A stretch of DNA of 64,000 nucleotides from Okeania sp034190295 (GCA_034190295.1 JAXHSW010000009.1:1-64000), one strand, 5' to 3'; shown: positions 46,380 to 55,988, numbered from the stretch's first letter. Numbers and translations: made by a program. The notes: generated by a model not told the origin, from the sequence alone.

Positions 46380-47609
46380 TCAATTAGTTTTTTCTGCCAG
46401 TTTTTCATCAAACTTTTGTTTGGTTTCTTTTACCAACTTCACTTCATCAGGATGATTTTTTGCCCAAACTTCACGGTCTTGACGAATTTTTACGAGATGA
46501 GATTCAATATTTTCTGAATTAATTAAAATTCCAAAATCTTCTGGAACTTCTTCTTCTTTGTAAGATAAAATCCGGTTGAGAATTAAATCTCCTATTTTCT
46601 TAGTGTAATGAGAATTATCTCTATAGTTTTCCATATCATTATGGATAGGTTCAGTTGTGATACTGTTATACCCAGAAAAATCAAATACAGGAGTAATTTT
46701 TACCACTTCACGTTTCCATTCTTCAAAAGTTGACCACTCATCTGTTGCTCTAATAGCTTCCCACTGAGTCGCATGAGAAGGAGAAATAAATAGTACTAAC
46801 TTGATGTTATTTTGTTGACATAAATCTACTATTTTCTTTAATTCATTTAATGGAGTAGATAATTCATATTTAGCATGAAAATTATAATAAACATTGATAC
46901 CATTTCTAAACCTCCACTGAGTTGTTTCCGGGTCAGGATTTAGATAAGGCATAAATCCATCTTCTCCAGAAACAACATCATCTTGTGGAGTTTTTTTACT
47001 ATCAATTATCGTTTCTTTACTTGCTGAAAGTGCATCTACAGAAAAAGCAGTATTGATTATATCTTTCAAAGAAATATGCTGTTTTTCCAATCTCTCCTCA
47101 GAAAAGCCTGCCCGATTTTCCAGTAATGAATTAAACATGAAAAAATCCGAGCCAAGAATAACTAAATCTAAATCTTTTTGGTTAGCGATCGCGTGTTCTA
47201 AATAACGTCGTAATTCATAAGCATTGATACCATTTAGAGCTAAATTGTAAGCCGGTTGTTCATTTTTTAAGGCAGGATGATTGGGGTCTAAACCTTGTTT
47301 TGTTCTGGATGAACCAATCAAGATAGTTACAGGTTTGATGCGAATAATATCTGCTACTTTATATAGGCGATCGCTATTATCTTTGCGAGGTTTTGAATGA
47401 TTTATTCCTAAGAAATTGGGAGTGTTAAATACATCATAAGGATCGACAACAATATTGAATATTCCTACTGCTACTACAGGTAGTAGAGCTGACAGTAAAA
47501 ATAGCCAATTATATCGATGATATTTTCTCTTGTTTAACACAGATTTTTCCGATTTTTTGGGAGGCGAAGCTTGAGAAGATGTAGAACTAAATTGATTATT
47601 TATACTCAT
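46380..47609 (-). CDS. SGNH/AlgJ-like membrane-anchored protein 1
   Basis: I use the ATG at 47609 (MSINNQFSST, 409 residues), which has AAGGAAATAAAT upstream; the longer frame adds 22 residues without a ribosome site. One N-terminal membrane anchor is visible (about residues 36-56, WLFLLSALLPVVAVGIFNIV). Then ILIGSSRTKQGLDP supplies the SGNH block-I Ser, and DNSHYTKKIGDLIL the Asp-x-x-His block. This layout is seen in periplasmic partners of MBOAT acyltransferases (AlgJ/DltD-like). It is about 65-70 percent identical by eye to the next gene. Confidence 0.75.
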   Translation of the reverse strand: MSINNQFSSTSSQASPPKKSEKSVLNKRKYHRYNWLFLLSALLPVVAVGIFNIVVDPYDVFNTPNFLGINHSKPRKDNSDRLYKVADIIRIKPVTILIGSSRTKQGLDPNHPALKNEQPAYNLALNGINAYELRRYLEHAIANQKDLDLVILGSDFFMFNSLLENRAGFSEERLEKQHISLKDIINTAFSVDALSASKETIIDSKKTPQDDVVSGEDGFMPYLNPDPETTQWRFRNGINVYYNFHAKYELSTPLNELKKIVDLCQQNNIKLVLFISPSHATQWEAIRATDEWSTFEEWKREVVKITPVFDFSGYNSITTEPIHNDMENYRDNSHYTKKIGDLILNRILSYKEEEVPEDFGILINSENIESHLVKIRQDREVWAKNHPDEVKLVKETKQKFDEKLAEKTN

Positions 47610-47765
47610 ATTTATTTCCTTATAAAAATGTATTTTAGCTAAGATAAATATAGTTTTAATTAAGTAAGCGTTCAAAATTATGATGATGACAAGGCAGAAG
47701 TAAAATATTTTTGAGCAACTGTACCTTTCGTTATATATTTAGGTTTTTTGTACCTTATTATTTAT

Positions 47766-49004
47766 CTAATTTTTTTCTGCTAGTGAAGCATCATATTTTT
47801 GTTTAATTTCTTTTACTAACTTCACTTCATCAGGATTACTTTTTGCCCAAATCTCACGGTCTTGACGAATTTTTGTTAAATGAGATTCAATATTTTCTGG
47901 ATTAATTAAAACTCCAAAATCTCCTGGAATATCTTCTTCCTTATAGGAGAGAATTCTGCCAAGAACTAAATTTCCTACTTTCGGGGTGTAATGAGAATTC
48001 TCTGTATAATTTTCCATATAATTATGAATAGGTTCCATTGTGATACTGCTATATCCAGAAAAATCAAATACAGGGGTAATTTTTACAACCTTACGTTTCC
48101 ATTCTTCAAAAATTGACCACTGGTTTGAACTTCTAATTATTTCCCATTGAGTTGCATGAGAAGGAGAAATATATGATATTAACTTGATTTGATTTTTTTC
48201 ACATAAATCTACTATTTTTTTTAATTCATCAAGTAATGAAGCAGATAGTTTATAGCTTGTAGAGTAACCTTCATAATAATTACTCATAATTTTTTCAAAT
48301 CTTGACTGAGTTTTTTCAGGGTCAACATTTAGATAAGGCATAAATCCATTTTCTCCATCAAAAATATTATCTGATGGATTTTTATTACTATCAATTATAG
48401 TTTCTTGGCTTGCCATCAACGCATCTAAAGAAAAGGTGATATTAAGTAAATCTTCTAATTCTAAATAAATATGTTTTTTTTCTAATCTATTTTCAGAAAA
48501 ACTCTGGCGATTTTCCAACAATGAATTAAACATAAACAAATCTAAGCCGATAATAACTAAGTCTAATTCTTTCTGATTAGCTATTGCGTGTTCTAAATAA
48601 CGTCGTAACTCATAAAAATTCCCCTTAGTCAGTGCTAAATTATAAGCTGGCTGTTTATTTTCTAATGCTGGATGATTCGGATCTAAAGCGCGTTTTGTTC
48701 TGGATGAACCCATCAAAACAGTTACAGGTTTTATACGAATAATATCAATTGCTTTAAATAGGCGATCGCTATTATCTTTGCGGGGTTTTGAATGATTTAT
48801 CCCGAAAAAATTCGGAGTATTAAATACATCATAAGGATCGACAACAATATTAAATATTCCTACTGCTACTACAGGTAGTAGAGCGGACAGTAAAAATAGC
48901 CAGTTATATCGATGATATTTTCTCTTATTTAACACATATTTTCCCGATTTTTTGGGAGACGAAGCTTGAGAAGATGTAGAACTAAGTTGATTATTTATAC
49001 TCAT
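47766..49004 (-). CDS. SGNH/AlgJ-like membrane-anchored protein 2 (tandem paralogue)
   Basis: A 412-residue paralogue with the same anchor, VLMGSSRTKRALDP and ENSHYTPKVGNLVL motifs. Differences concentrate in the middle (residues 160-260), which could change acceptor preference. It starts 17 bases after a remnant of an MBOAT 3' end, so a whole MBOAT-SGNH pair was once duplicated. The ribosome site is weak (TTGGATAAATT). Confidence 0.75.
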   Translation of the reverse strand: MSINNQLSSTSSQASSPKKSGKYVLNKRKYHRYNWLFLLSALLPVVAVGIFNIVVDPYDVFNTPNFFGINHSKPRKDNSDRLFKAIDIIRIKPVTVLMGSSRTKRALDPNHPALENKQPAYNLALTKGNFYELRRYLEHAIANQKELDLVIIGLDLFMFNSLLENRQSFSENRLEKKHIYLELEDLLNITFSLDALMASQETIIDSNKNPSDNIFDGENGFMPYLNVDPEKTQSRFEKIMSNYYEGYSTSYKLSASLLDELKKIVDLCEKNQIKLISYISPSHATQWEIIRSSNQWSIFEEWKRKVVKITPVFDFSGYSSITMEPIHNYMENYTENSHYTPKVGNLVLGRILSYKEEDIPGDFGVLINPENIESHLTKIRQDREIWAKSNPDEVKLVKEIKQKYDASLAEKN

Positions 49005-49020
49005 AATTTATCCAAATAAT

Positions 49021-49344
49021 TTAAAATTGGAAATAAAGGAATTCAGACACCTGGTTCAGCGATAATAAAGCTAAACTTGTCAAAACACCAATCCAAACTG
49101 CCCACCACCAATTAGGTTTCAGTTTTGCCAAAATTTCCTGAGTATTCGGTAAGAAACTTACAGAAAAAGTTAAGACTATTAAAGTCAAAATTGAGAAAAT
49201 TTTACTACCCATAAATTCCGGTAGATAAATCATATTTTTCCAAGATTGGAGTTGAAAATAAAAATTAGTTAACACAGATTTTTATGATTTTTGGGGAGAT
49301 GAAGCTTGAGAGTAACTAGAACTAAGTTGATTATTTATACTCAT
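49021..49344 (-). pseudogene. Chimeric remnant: SGNH gene start fused to MBOAT gene end
   Basis: Reading from 49344, MSINNQLSS and QASSP of the SGNH gene run to a TAA, then join at TTAACACAGAT (49269-49279) to the last 84 codons of the MBOAT gene (TNFYFQLQSWKNMIYLPEF to FLYFQF). That 11-base string occurs in both parents, so recombination at microhomology made the fusion. Confidence 0.85.
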
Positions 49345-49373
49345 ATTTTTTATCTCAACATTTATCTAAAAAT

Positions 49374-50855
49374 TTAAAATTGGAAATAAAGAAATTCAGA
49401 TACACGATTCAACGATAATAAAGCTACACTTGTCAAAACACCAATCCAAACTGCCCACCACCAATTAGGTTTCAGCTTTGTCAAAATATCCTGAGTATTC
49501 GGTAGGAAACTTACAGAAAAAGTTAAGACTATCAAAGTCAAAATTGAGAAAATTTTACTACCCAAAAATTCCGGTAGATAAGTCATATCTTTCCAAGATT
49601 GGAGTTGAAAACCAAAATTAGTTAACACAGATAATTTACCTTTAGCTTCCCCTGGTATAACAATGCCATTCAGACCTGACATTGTCTGTAAAATTTCTAA
49701 ACCATCCTGAAAATTTTGCGCTCTAAATAATACCCAACTAACAATAACAGCAACAAAAGTAATTACCCATCCCAATACTTTCGGCATCGGAATATTCAAC
49801 TTTCGCCACCCATGATTAATACATAAATAAACACCATGTAATCCTCCCCAAACTACATAAGTCCAACCTGCACCATGCCATAATCCACCTAACAGCATTG
49901 TTGTCAAAAGATTACCATAACGACGCACTTCTCCACGACGACTTCCACCCAGAGGAATATATAAATAATCCCTGAGAAAATTTGATAAAGTAATATGCCA
50001 TCTTCGCCAAAAATCACTAATAGAAGTAGCCTTGTAGGGAGAGTTAAAATTAATCGGTAATTTAATATTAAACATCAACCCCAAACCTATCGCCATATCG
50101 GAGTAACCAGAAAAATCAAAATATAGCTGAAAAGTGTAACTTAAAGCTCCCACCCAAGCTTCAATAAAACTCAAATCCGCAGCATTATTAAAAGCTAGTG
50201 CTACCCAAGGAGATATAGTGTCAGCTATCAAAACTTTTTTACATAATCCCAGACTAAAAAGACTTAAACCCAAAGCCATATTTTTCTGGGAAAAAATAAA
50301 ATTACGCAATTGACGAAACTGGGGAATAAGTTCATCGTGGCGTAAAATAGGTCCGGCGATTAATTGAGGGAAGAAAACTACAAAGAAACTATAAGTTAGT
50401 AAATCATAATTAGTCTCTCTTGTTTCCCCACGATAAGCATCTACTAAATAAGCTATCTGAGTAAAAGTATAAAAAGAAATAGCCAAAGGCAAAATTATTT
50501 GCCCAGCATTCAAATTTGTAGAAACTACTGAATTAACTGTATCTAGGAAAAAGTTGGCGTATTTATAATAGGAAATTATGGCTAAATTAACAGCTACACC
50601 TACCCAAAGTAAAATATTTGCTTGCTTACTTTCTGGTTTAGCTTCAGCAATAAATTTCCCCATTTGATAATTCCATAAAATTGAAATTATTAGTAGAGGC
50701 AAATAAGCAACATTCCAATAACCATAAAAAGCAAAAGAACTAGCAGTCAACCAAACTTTTGCAGCCTTAATTAAACCAAATCTCGTTAAACCAAAGAATA
50801 TAATCAGAGTTAAAGGTAAAAAACAAAAGATAAAAACGTAAGAATTAAATAACAT
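49374..50855 (-). CDS. MBOAT family O-acyltransferase (AlgI/DltB-like) 1
   Basis: A 493-residue polytopic enzyme moving acyl groups across or at the membrane onto glycans or lipids. The family core reads YFDFSGYSDMAIGLGLMF, WRRWHITLSNFLRDYLYIPL and GGLWHGAGWTYVVWGGLHG, with the conserved His in LWHGAGW and a second in GLHG. About eleven helices are visible. It is upstream of two SGNH-like partners on the same strand, the usual AlgI-AlgJ arrangement. Acetyl transfer to an exported polysaccharide is the simplest guess. Confidence 0.92.
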   Translation of the reverse strand: MLFNSYVFIFCFLPLTLIIFFGLTRFGLIKAAKVWLTASSFAFYGYWNVAYLPLLIISILWNYQMGKFIAEAKPESKQANILLWVGVAVNLAIISYYKYANFFLDTVNSVVSTNLNAGQIILPLAISFYTFTQIAYLVDAYRGETRETNYDLLTYSFFVVFFPQLIAGPILRHDELIPQFRQLRNFIFSQKNMALGLSLFSLGLCKKVLIADTISPWVALAFNNAADLSFIEAWVGALSYTFQLYFDFSGYSDMAIGLGLMFNIKLPINFNSPYKATSISDFWRRWHITLSNFLRDYLYIPLGGSRRGEVRRYGNLLTTMLLGGLWHGAGWTYVVWGGLHGVYLCINHGWRKLNIPMPKVLGWVITFVAVIVSWVLFRAQNFQDGLEILQTMSGLNGIVIPGEAKGKLSVLTNFGFQLQSWKDMTYLPEFLGSKIFSILTLIVLTFSVSFLPNTQDILTKLKPNWWWAVWIGVLTSVALLSLNRVSEFLYFQF

Positions 50856-50857
50856 AC

Positions 50858-50990
50858 CTATTAAACAATTAATAATTAATAATTAACAATTACCTCTCCT
50901 TGAAAATAAGAGGATTGACTAATCATGAAAATTTTTTCTTGTTTCTCCTTTAAAGAAGAGACTTTAAACCTTAATTATTCGGTAAATTTA
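50858..50990 (-). repeat. R1 dispersed element, reverse copy
   Basis: From TTAATAATTAATAATT through ACCTCTCC and GGATTGACTAATCATG to TTAAACCTTAATTATTCGGT. It separates the HTTM and MBOAT genes, so read-through between them would include its hairpin. Confidence 0.75.
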
Positions 50991-50993
50991 TCC

Positions 50994-52880
50994 CTAAATA
51001 TCTTTTTGCTCATCCGAACAAGATTTTTGCATAATATTTTTCTTTTCCACAGTTTGTGTTTCTCCTGGTGGTACAGTTCTCTCATCCATATAAAAAATAT
51101 CCAAACTTTCTAATTTTTCAGAACCCTCATGCTTCCTATTCCATTCACGGCAAACATATTCTGCATAATAAGGATAAAGTTTTCTACCCATAGCTCTATT
51201 TAGAGTCACAAAATAACTCCGCCACTGCATATTTTTATACAGGTTATTAAATTGTTTCATCGTCGGTTTATCCCAACTTACAGACTCTCCTTTCTCATAT
51301 AAAACATCAACCTCTTTCCCATTTTTTAAATTACCCTGAATAACGTGCCAACCATCATCTCTCGGTGGAGCAGGTGCAAAAATACTCCATAATTGGTCTA
51401 ATCTTGTCACCCTACTAAATACATCTAACTGTTGTACAGTGCGGCGTTTAAATAATTGGTCAGCTTTAGTAATAAAATCCTGTTTCTTTTCTTCTCTTCT
51501 GTTATAAGTTTGTTGAACAAAACCTTTGACATTCCAAATCAAAGTATAGATAAGTAGTAAAGATACAACGATATTTAAACCTAGATTTGAACCTACATCT
51601 AGAGGACGAAATTGCAATGGTTTAGTAAAATTTCCAGCAAACTTTCTATTATTAGCAATAGATTCATAAAATTTCGTCCCTAGAGACATTATCGCTGATA
51701 ATCCCATCAAGAAAGCCAAAGGTTTAAAGATAGGAGACAAACTAAATACATAAACCAAAGCTTCCCATTTAAAATGTCGATTTCCTTGCCAGTCTACAAC
51801 AACCCAAGAATTTTTCTCCTGCATATCGGTATAGATAGATTCATCAGTTTGAGCAGTAGTTAATGGTGTTCCTGGTAATATCAAAAAAGTGCGTAACAGA
51901 TAAACAACTTTCTTACAAAATCCACAGTCTGCATCATAATAAATTCTCAATCCTTGACGTTCATCTGTCTGAATTTTTTCCTGCCAATTATCCCAGACTT
52001 CCGTAGGAATAAAAGCCAACCAAATAACCACACATAAATAAGGAAATACCCCTAGTTCAAAAGATAAAGCAAAACTAATATGTAAAAGAATAAATAAAAC
52101 CACAGAAACTGAGCGGAAAAATGTAATTCCAACAGGAATAAAAATCATCAAAGGTCCTAACCATTCAAACCAAAGAGCTGCCCAGGTTAGTAACTTTAAT
52201 ATAGGTTCAGGAAAACTTAGTAAAAATTGCCCAAATGGCGTAGCATAGCCATCAAAATTCAAAGCATAATAAACCGCATCTCCATCAGGCCACCAAATCT
52301 CACTTTTAGTCTTATAAGCTGCCGAACCTGCATAAATCAGCACTATTTGAATCATAAATGCCACAGTAGCAGCAGAAACAATACGTTTAGGTAATTTTTC
52401 TGGTGAAGAATTAAGAGCGCTATCTATTGAATAACTTGCTCCTAATGGTAAAAACATTGCCCAAAAAAGCAAAGCACGCAGTACAGCATCCGCAGCAAAA
52501 CTTAAAGCTGGATTTCTATTTTGAATAGAAATAACAAATGCCCACATAGCAATAGTTGCTAATCTAGTTCGATATCCTAGCAACAAAGCTATAGCAATTA
52601 ATCCAACAATTAAGAAAATTAAACCCTGTACAAAAGGTTCGCCACTAATTGAATTTATTGACCAATAAAAGGGATTTGCAATTTCCTTTAGTAATGTCCG
52701 AGGCATAACTCCAGCATCACTATAAAGAGACCTTAAATCTCCTGCACGAATAATTAAATCTACAATAATTACTAATGCTAAACCCACTCTAAATAGAGCT
52801 AGCGATCGCAAATCCAAACCAAACATTTTTTCCAGTCTGGCACTTAAATTATTTTTTTCTTTTTCCATATTTACTGTCAT
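50994..52880 (-). CDS. HTTM-DCC (DUF393) fusion membrane protein
   Basis: A 628-residue protein. Residues 20-300 have about six hydrophobic helices and the HTTM family pattern (LFRVGLALVIIVDLIIRAGD, LSFPEPILKLLTWAALWFEW). Residues about 309-420 form a DCC/DUF393 thioredoxin-like domain with YYDADCGFCKKVV. The rest, to FYMDERTVPPGETQ, is soluble. HTTM resembles the membrane part of vitamin-K-dependent carboxylase. The role is unknown; the redox-type Cys pair and nearby NDH-2 suggest an electron-linked function. Its start is MTVNMEKEKK, and five extra copies of that start lie upstream. Confidence 0.85.
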   Translation of the reverse strand: MTVNMEKEKNNLSARLEKMFGLDLRSLALFRVGLALVIIVDLIIRAGDLRSLYSDAGVMPRTLLKEIANPFYWSINSISGEPFVQGLIFLIVGLIAIALLLGYRTRLATIAMWAFVISIQNRNPALSFAADAVLRALLFWAMFLPLGASYSIDSALNSSPEKLPKRIVSAATVAFMIQIVLIYAGSAAYKTKSEIWWPDGDAVYYALNFDGYATPFGQFLLSFPEPILKLLTWAALWFEWLGPLMIFIPVGITFFRSVSVVLFILLHISFALSFELGVFPYLCVVIWLAFIPTEVWDNWQEKIQTDERQGLRIYYDADCGFCKKVVYLLRTFLILPGTPLTTAQTDESIYTDMQEKNSWVVVDWQGNRHFKWEALVYVFSLSPIFKPLAFLMGLSAIMSLGTKFYESIANNRKFAGNFTKPLQFRPLDVGSNLGLNIVVSLLLIYTLIWNVKGFVQQTYNRREEKKQDFITKADQLFKRRTVQQLDVFSRVTRLDQLWSIFAPAPPRDDGWHVIQGNLKNGKEVDVLYEKGESVSWDKPTMKQFNNLYKNMQWRSYFVTLNRAMGRKLYPYYAEYVCREWNRKHEGSEKLESLDIFYMDERTVPPGETQTVEKKNIMQKSCSDEQKDI

Positions 52881-52884
52881 TTTA

Positions 52885-53745
52885 ATTCTTTAGTTATTAC
52901 TTTTATAAAAACAACTTCTGACTTCTAACTTCCTTTGCTAATCCCATTCTAAATAGGGCGAGCGATCGTAAATCTAAACCAAACATTTTTTCCAGTCTGG
53001 CACTTAAATTCTTTTTTTCCTTTTCCATAATTACTGTCATTTTAATTATTTAGTTATTAATTTCATAAACACAACTTCTGACTTCTGACTTCTGAGTTCT
53101 TACTTCCTTTGCCAACCCCACTCTAAATAGAGCAAGCGATCGCAAATCCAAACCAAACATTTTTTCCAGTCTGGCACTTAAATTCTTTTTTTCCTTTTCC
53201 ATACTTACTGTCATTTTAATTATTTAGTTATTACTTGTATAAAAACAACTTCTGACTTCTGAATTCCTTTGCTAATCCCACTCTAAATAGAGCTAGCGAT
53301 CGCAAATCCAAACCAAACATTTTTTCCAGTCTGGCACTTAAATTCTTTTTTTCCTTTTCCATACTTACTGTCATTTTAATTCTTTAATTATTAATTTTAT
53401 CAAAATAACTTCTTACTTCTGACTTCCTTTGCTAATCCCACTCTAAATAGAGCTAGCGATCGTAAATCTAAACCAAACATTTTTTCCAGTCTGGCGCTTA
53501 AATTCTTTTTTTCCTTTTCCATACTTACTGTCATTTTAATTATTTAGTTATTAATTTCATAAACACAACTTCTGACTTCTGACTTCCTTTGCCAACCCCA
53601 CTCTAAATAGAGCTAGCGATCGTAAATCCAAACCAAACAATTTTTCTAGTGTGGCACTGAAATTATTTTTTTCCTTTTCCATATTTACTGTCATTTTAAT
53701 TATTTAGTTATTAATTTGATCGACACAATTTCTAACTTCTGACTT
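52885..53745 (-). repeat. Five extra copies of the HTTM gene start and leader (160/174-bp tandem array)
   Basis: AAACATTTTTTCCAG recurs at 52821 (in the gene), 52981, 53155, 53315 and 53475, with a variant at 53635. Spacings are 160, 174, 160, 160 and 160. Each unit has its own ATG and about 30 codons (MEKEKK, ARLEKMFGLDLRS) and then leaves frame into the next CTTCTGA heptamers. The 14-base excess equals two heptamers. Confidence 0.92.
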
Positions 53746-53771
53746 CGTTAACTCAACTTTTTATGAGTAGT

Positions 53772-53861
53772 ACAGGATGGCGGAAATAACTGGTTACAAA
53801 ATCCTAAAATAATTACAAATAAATACTTTTAACTTTTAACTTTTGACTTCCGCGTAGCGTT
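53772..53861 (-). repeat. R3 dispersed repeat, copy 2 (inverted)
   Basis: ACAGGATGGCGGAAATAAC through TTTTAACTTTTAAC to TTGACTTCCGCGTAGCG. It overlaps the end of the NDH-2 gene and supplies its last ten codons and stop. Confidence 0.8.
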
Positions 53862-55076
53862 ATTAGCTGATTTGCCAAATAAATTTTCCCACCAAACTTG
53901 TAATCTATGGCGAATAACTTTAAATTTATGAGATAAAGTAGGTAATCTTTGAATATAAACTCCTAACCTAATTAAAGAAGCCAAAGAGCCAGATAAACTA
54001 ATACCAAAACTAGAAATAGCTGCCGTATTCATCCCCAAAGTAATCATCTCTCCCAAATGTAAATAATGAAATGGTCTTGGGCGTTTATTATTTAAACTTT
54101 TCCACAAATTTTTAGCTGCTTGACTTGCTTGTTGATAAGCAACTTGAGCTGTTGCTGGAAGTTGTTTACTATTCGGGTATGAAATCTCCGCAATATCTCC
54201 CAATGCAAATACTTCTGGATAATCAACTAACTGTAAAGTTGGCTCACAAATAAGTTGACCTCTAGAATTATGAGAACAATCCAAATTTTTCACCCATTCT
54301 CTCATTTGAACCCCCGCAGTCCATAATATTAAATCGGTAGGAATAACAGCAGTTTCTCCAGCTTGCAAAATAGTAACTTTGTCAGCTTCAATAGCATTTA
54401 CACCCGTCTCTAAACTGATTAAAACATTTCTTTTATCTAAAGCACGTTGAGCATTTTTCCGAGTAGCAGGAGTAAAATTTTTCAGAATTTCTTTTCCTCT
54501 TTCTATCAGGCGTATTTCTCCCCTTCTACCCAACCTATCCGCTATTTTTCCTGCTAACTCTACCCCACTCGGTCCCCCACCAACAATACTTACCCGAATT
54601 TTTTCTTGACTAGAATTTTCCAAACTTTGTAACTTTTGTTCGAGACGTTGAGTATCAGCTAAAGTTCTGAATGTCAAAACATTTTCTGCACCATTTGGTA
54701 TTTTTCCATTAGTCACACCCACAGCAATAACTAAATAATCATAAGATAAACTTCCTCCCTCTAAAAGTTTAACTTGACGAGCTTGAAAATCAATATCTTT
54801 CGCCTCATCTTGGCAAAACTGAATATCTTTATTTTTGAGTAATTTATCAAAAGATGGAGCTATTTCCCAAGTTTTAAGTTCATCTGTAATCACCTCATAA
54901 AGTAAAGGAGTAAATACAATATGATCCTGTGGATCTATTAAAGTTATTTGGCAGTTTTTCTGTTTAAACCCCCCAAAGCTTTGTAAATACAATGCTGTAT
55001 AAAGACCGCCGAAACCAGCGCCTAAAATACAAATTCTTGTAGCTATTGCTGTTTCAGATATTTTTCGAGTTTCCAC
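53829..55076 (-). CDS. Type II NAD(P)H dehydrogenase (NDH-2)
   Basis: A 415-residue FAD oxidoreductase reducing quinone without proton pumping. FAD-binding ICILGAGFGGLYTALYL is at the start, NAD-binding VSIVGGGPSGVELAGKIADR near residue 162, and VFALGDIA near 290. A C-terminal amphipathic part suggests peripheral membrane binding. The last ten residues (NATRKSKVKS) come from an R3 repeat, so the natural tail was replaced. Cyanobacteria have several NDH-2; NdbB is reported to act on the naphthoquinone before its final methylation. Whether this is NdbB cannot be told here. Confidence 0.88.
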   Translation of the reverse strand: METRKISETAIATRICILGAGFGGLYTALYLQSFGGFKQKNCQITLIDPQDHIVFTPLLYEVITDELKTWEIAPSFDKLLKNKDIQFCQDEAKDIDFQARQVKLLEGGSLSYDYLVIAVGVTNGKIPNGAENVLTFRTLADTQRLEQKLQSLENSSQEKIRVSIVGGGPSGVELAGKIADRLGRRGEIRLIERGKEILKNFTPATRKNAQRALDKRNVLISLETGVNAIEADKVTILQAGETAVIPTDLILWTAGVQMREWVKNLDCSHNSRGQLICEPTLQLVDYPEVFALGDIAEISYPNSKQLPATAQVAYQQASQAAKNLWKSLNNKRPRPFHYLHLGEMITLGMNTAAISSFGISLSGSLASLIRLGVYIQRLPTLSHKFKVIRHRLQVWWENLFGKSANNATRKSKVKS

Positions 55077-55558
55077 AGTTTTTAATGTCGATAATTATTA
55101 ATTTTTACCTATTCTATAAAAATTATTCCTGACAAATCCCGATATTAAATTTTTCATAAAGCCGTATTCAATAATTAATAATTCATACTAAATACGGTTT
55201 AGTAATAGGATTTAAACAAAAGTTGAAGCCTTTATTATACATAGGACTTTGGGATAGATTCAATAATTGATAATGGATAATTGATAATTACCTCTGGTTA
55301 AAACCGCTACGGAATTGAATATAAGGAAATATTATTTCTTCTCTTGGTCGATTGGATATGGCGAGGGGACCTCGCCATCCCTCGACCGCTTTTTTTCCCT
55401 TATATATAAAGGGGAGGCTTTAAACCTGAATTATTTAATTATTAATTATTAATTATTCAGTAACAGTCAATTACAAAATCATTTTTAGTATCTTTGGCGT
55501 GAAAATCTATTCTCTGTTCCCTACTATTGCCAAAACTTTATATCTTTTTCGGAGATGT
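55077..55558. other. Intergenic region with R1+R2
   Basis: No gene. The R1 copy at 55258-55465 fills half; the rest shows nothing recognisable. Confidence 0.5.
55258..55465 (-). repeat. R1 dispersed element carrying R2 hairpin
   Basis: Reverse R1 with the R2 insert at 55346-55387: GGTCGA ... TCGACC enclosing GGCGAGG-GGA-CCTCGCC, a perfect inner stem. It is the best preserved of the three R2 copies. Confidence 0.8.
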
Positions 55559-55867
55559 TTAATGCGATCGCATCTCATCCGTTAACCACAGTATTTCACG
55601 CCCCAAAAGTTGTTGCAAATTTAAAATATCCTTCCGAAATAACTGTTTTAAATCATCTTTAACAGTAGTCGGAATAGACGGTATAGCACCTTTATTCGAT
55701 TTATGAAAAAACTTTAAAGTTTTATTGTATGTGTCTTTAGGTAAAACCTTTTCTAAAGTTAACTTAATAGCATTCGGTTCCTTAAGCAAACGATGGAGCA
55801 GAAAACTTTTAGGCCAATATCCTGACAATTTACGTTGAGAATAGTCTGGTATAAAGCTATCATCTAC
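55559..55867 (-). pseudogene. 5'-truncated sulfotransferase
   Basis: Codons from about 55867 read LIDVDDSFIPDYSQRKLSGY and continue to KQLFRKDILNLQQLLGREI and LWLTDE. This is the C-terminal part of a sulfotransferase-domain protein, where the last helix typically reads xxLLGRDxxxW. All N-terminal parts with the PAPS site are missing. The break falls at an R1 fragment (55868-55970). A shorter frame starts at MSGYWPK (89 residues) but cannot be active. Confidence 0.7.
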
Positions 55868-55970
55868 ATCAATAAGGAAAAATTTTCCTTTTATTCAATC
55901 CTCTTCCTAAAAGGGAGAGGTAATTATCAATTATCAATTATCAATTATCCATTATCCATTATTGAAGTAG
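55868..55970 (+). repeat. R1 dispersed element, second half
   Basis: AAGGAAAAATTTTCC, TTATTCAATCCTCTTCC and GGGAGAGGTAATTATC, then heptamers to TTATTGAA. It marks the truncation point of the sulfotransferase relic. Confidence 0.7.
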
Positions 55971-55988
55971 TACTCTAGAACTTCATAA

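Noticed and set aside
46178..46411. Open frame of 77 codons rich in Lys/Glu/Gly
   Set aside because: Entirely heptamer-coded and overlapping the end of the SGNH-like gene.
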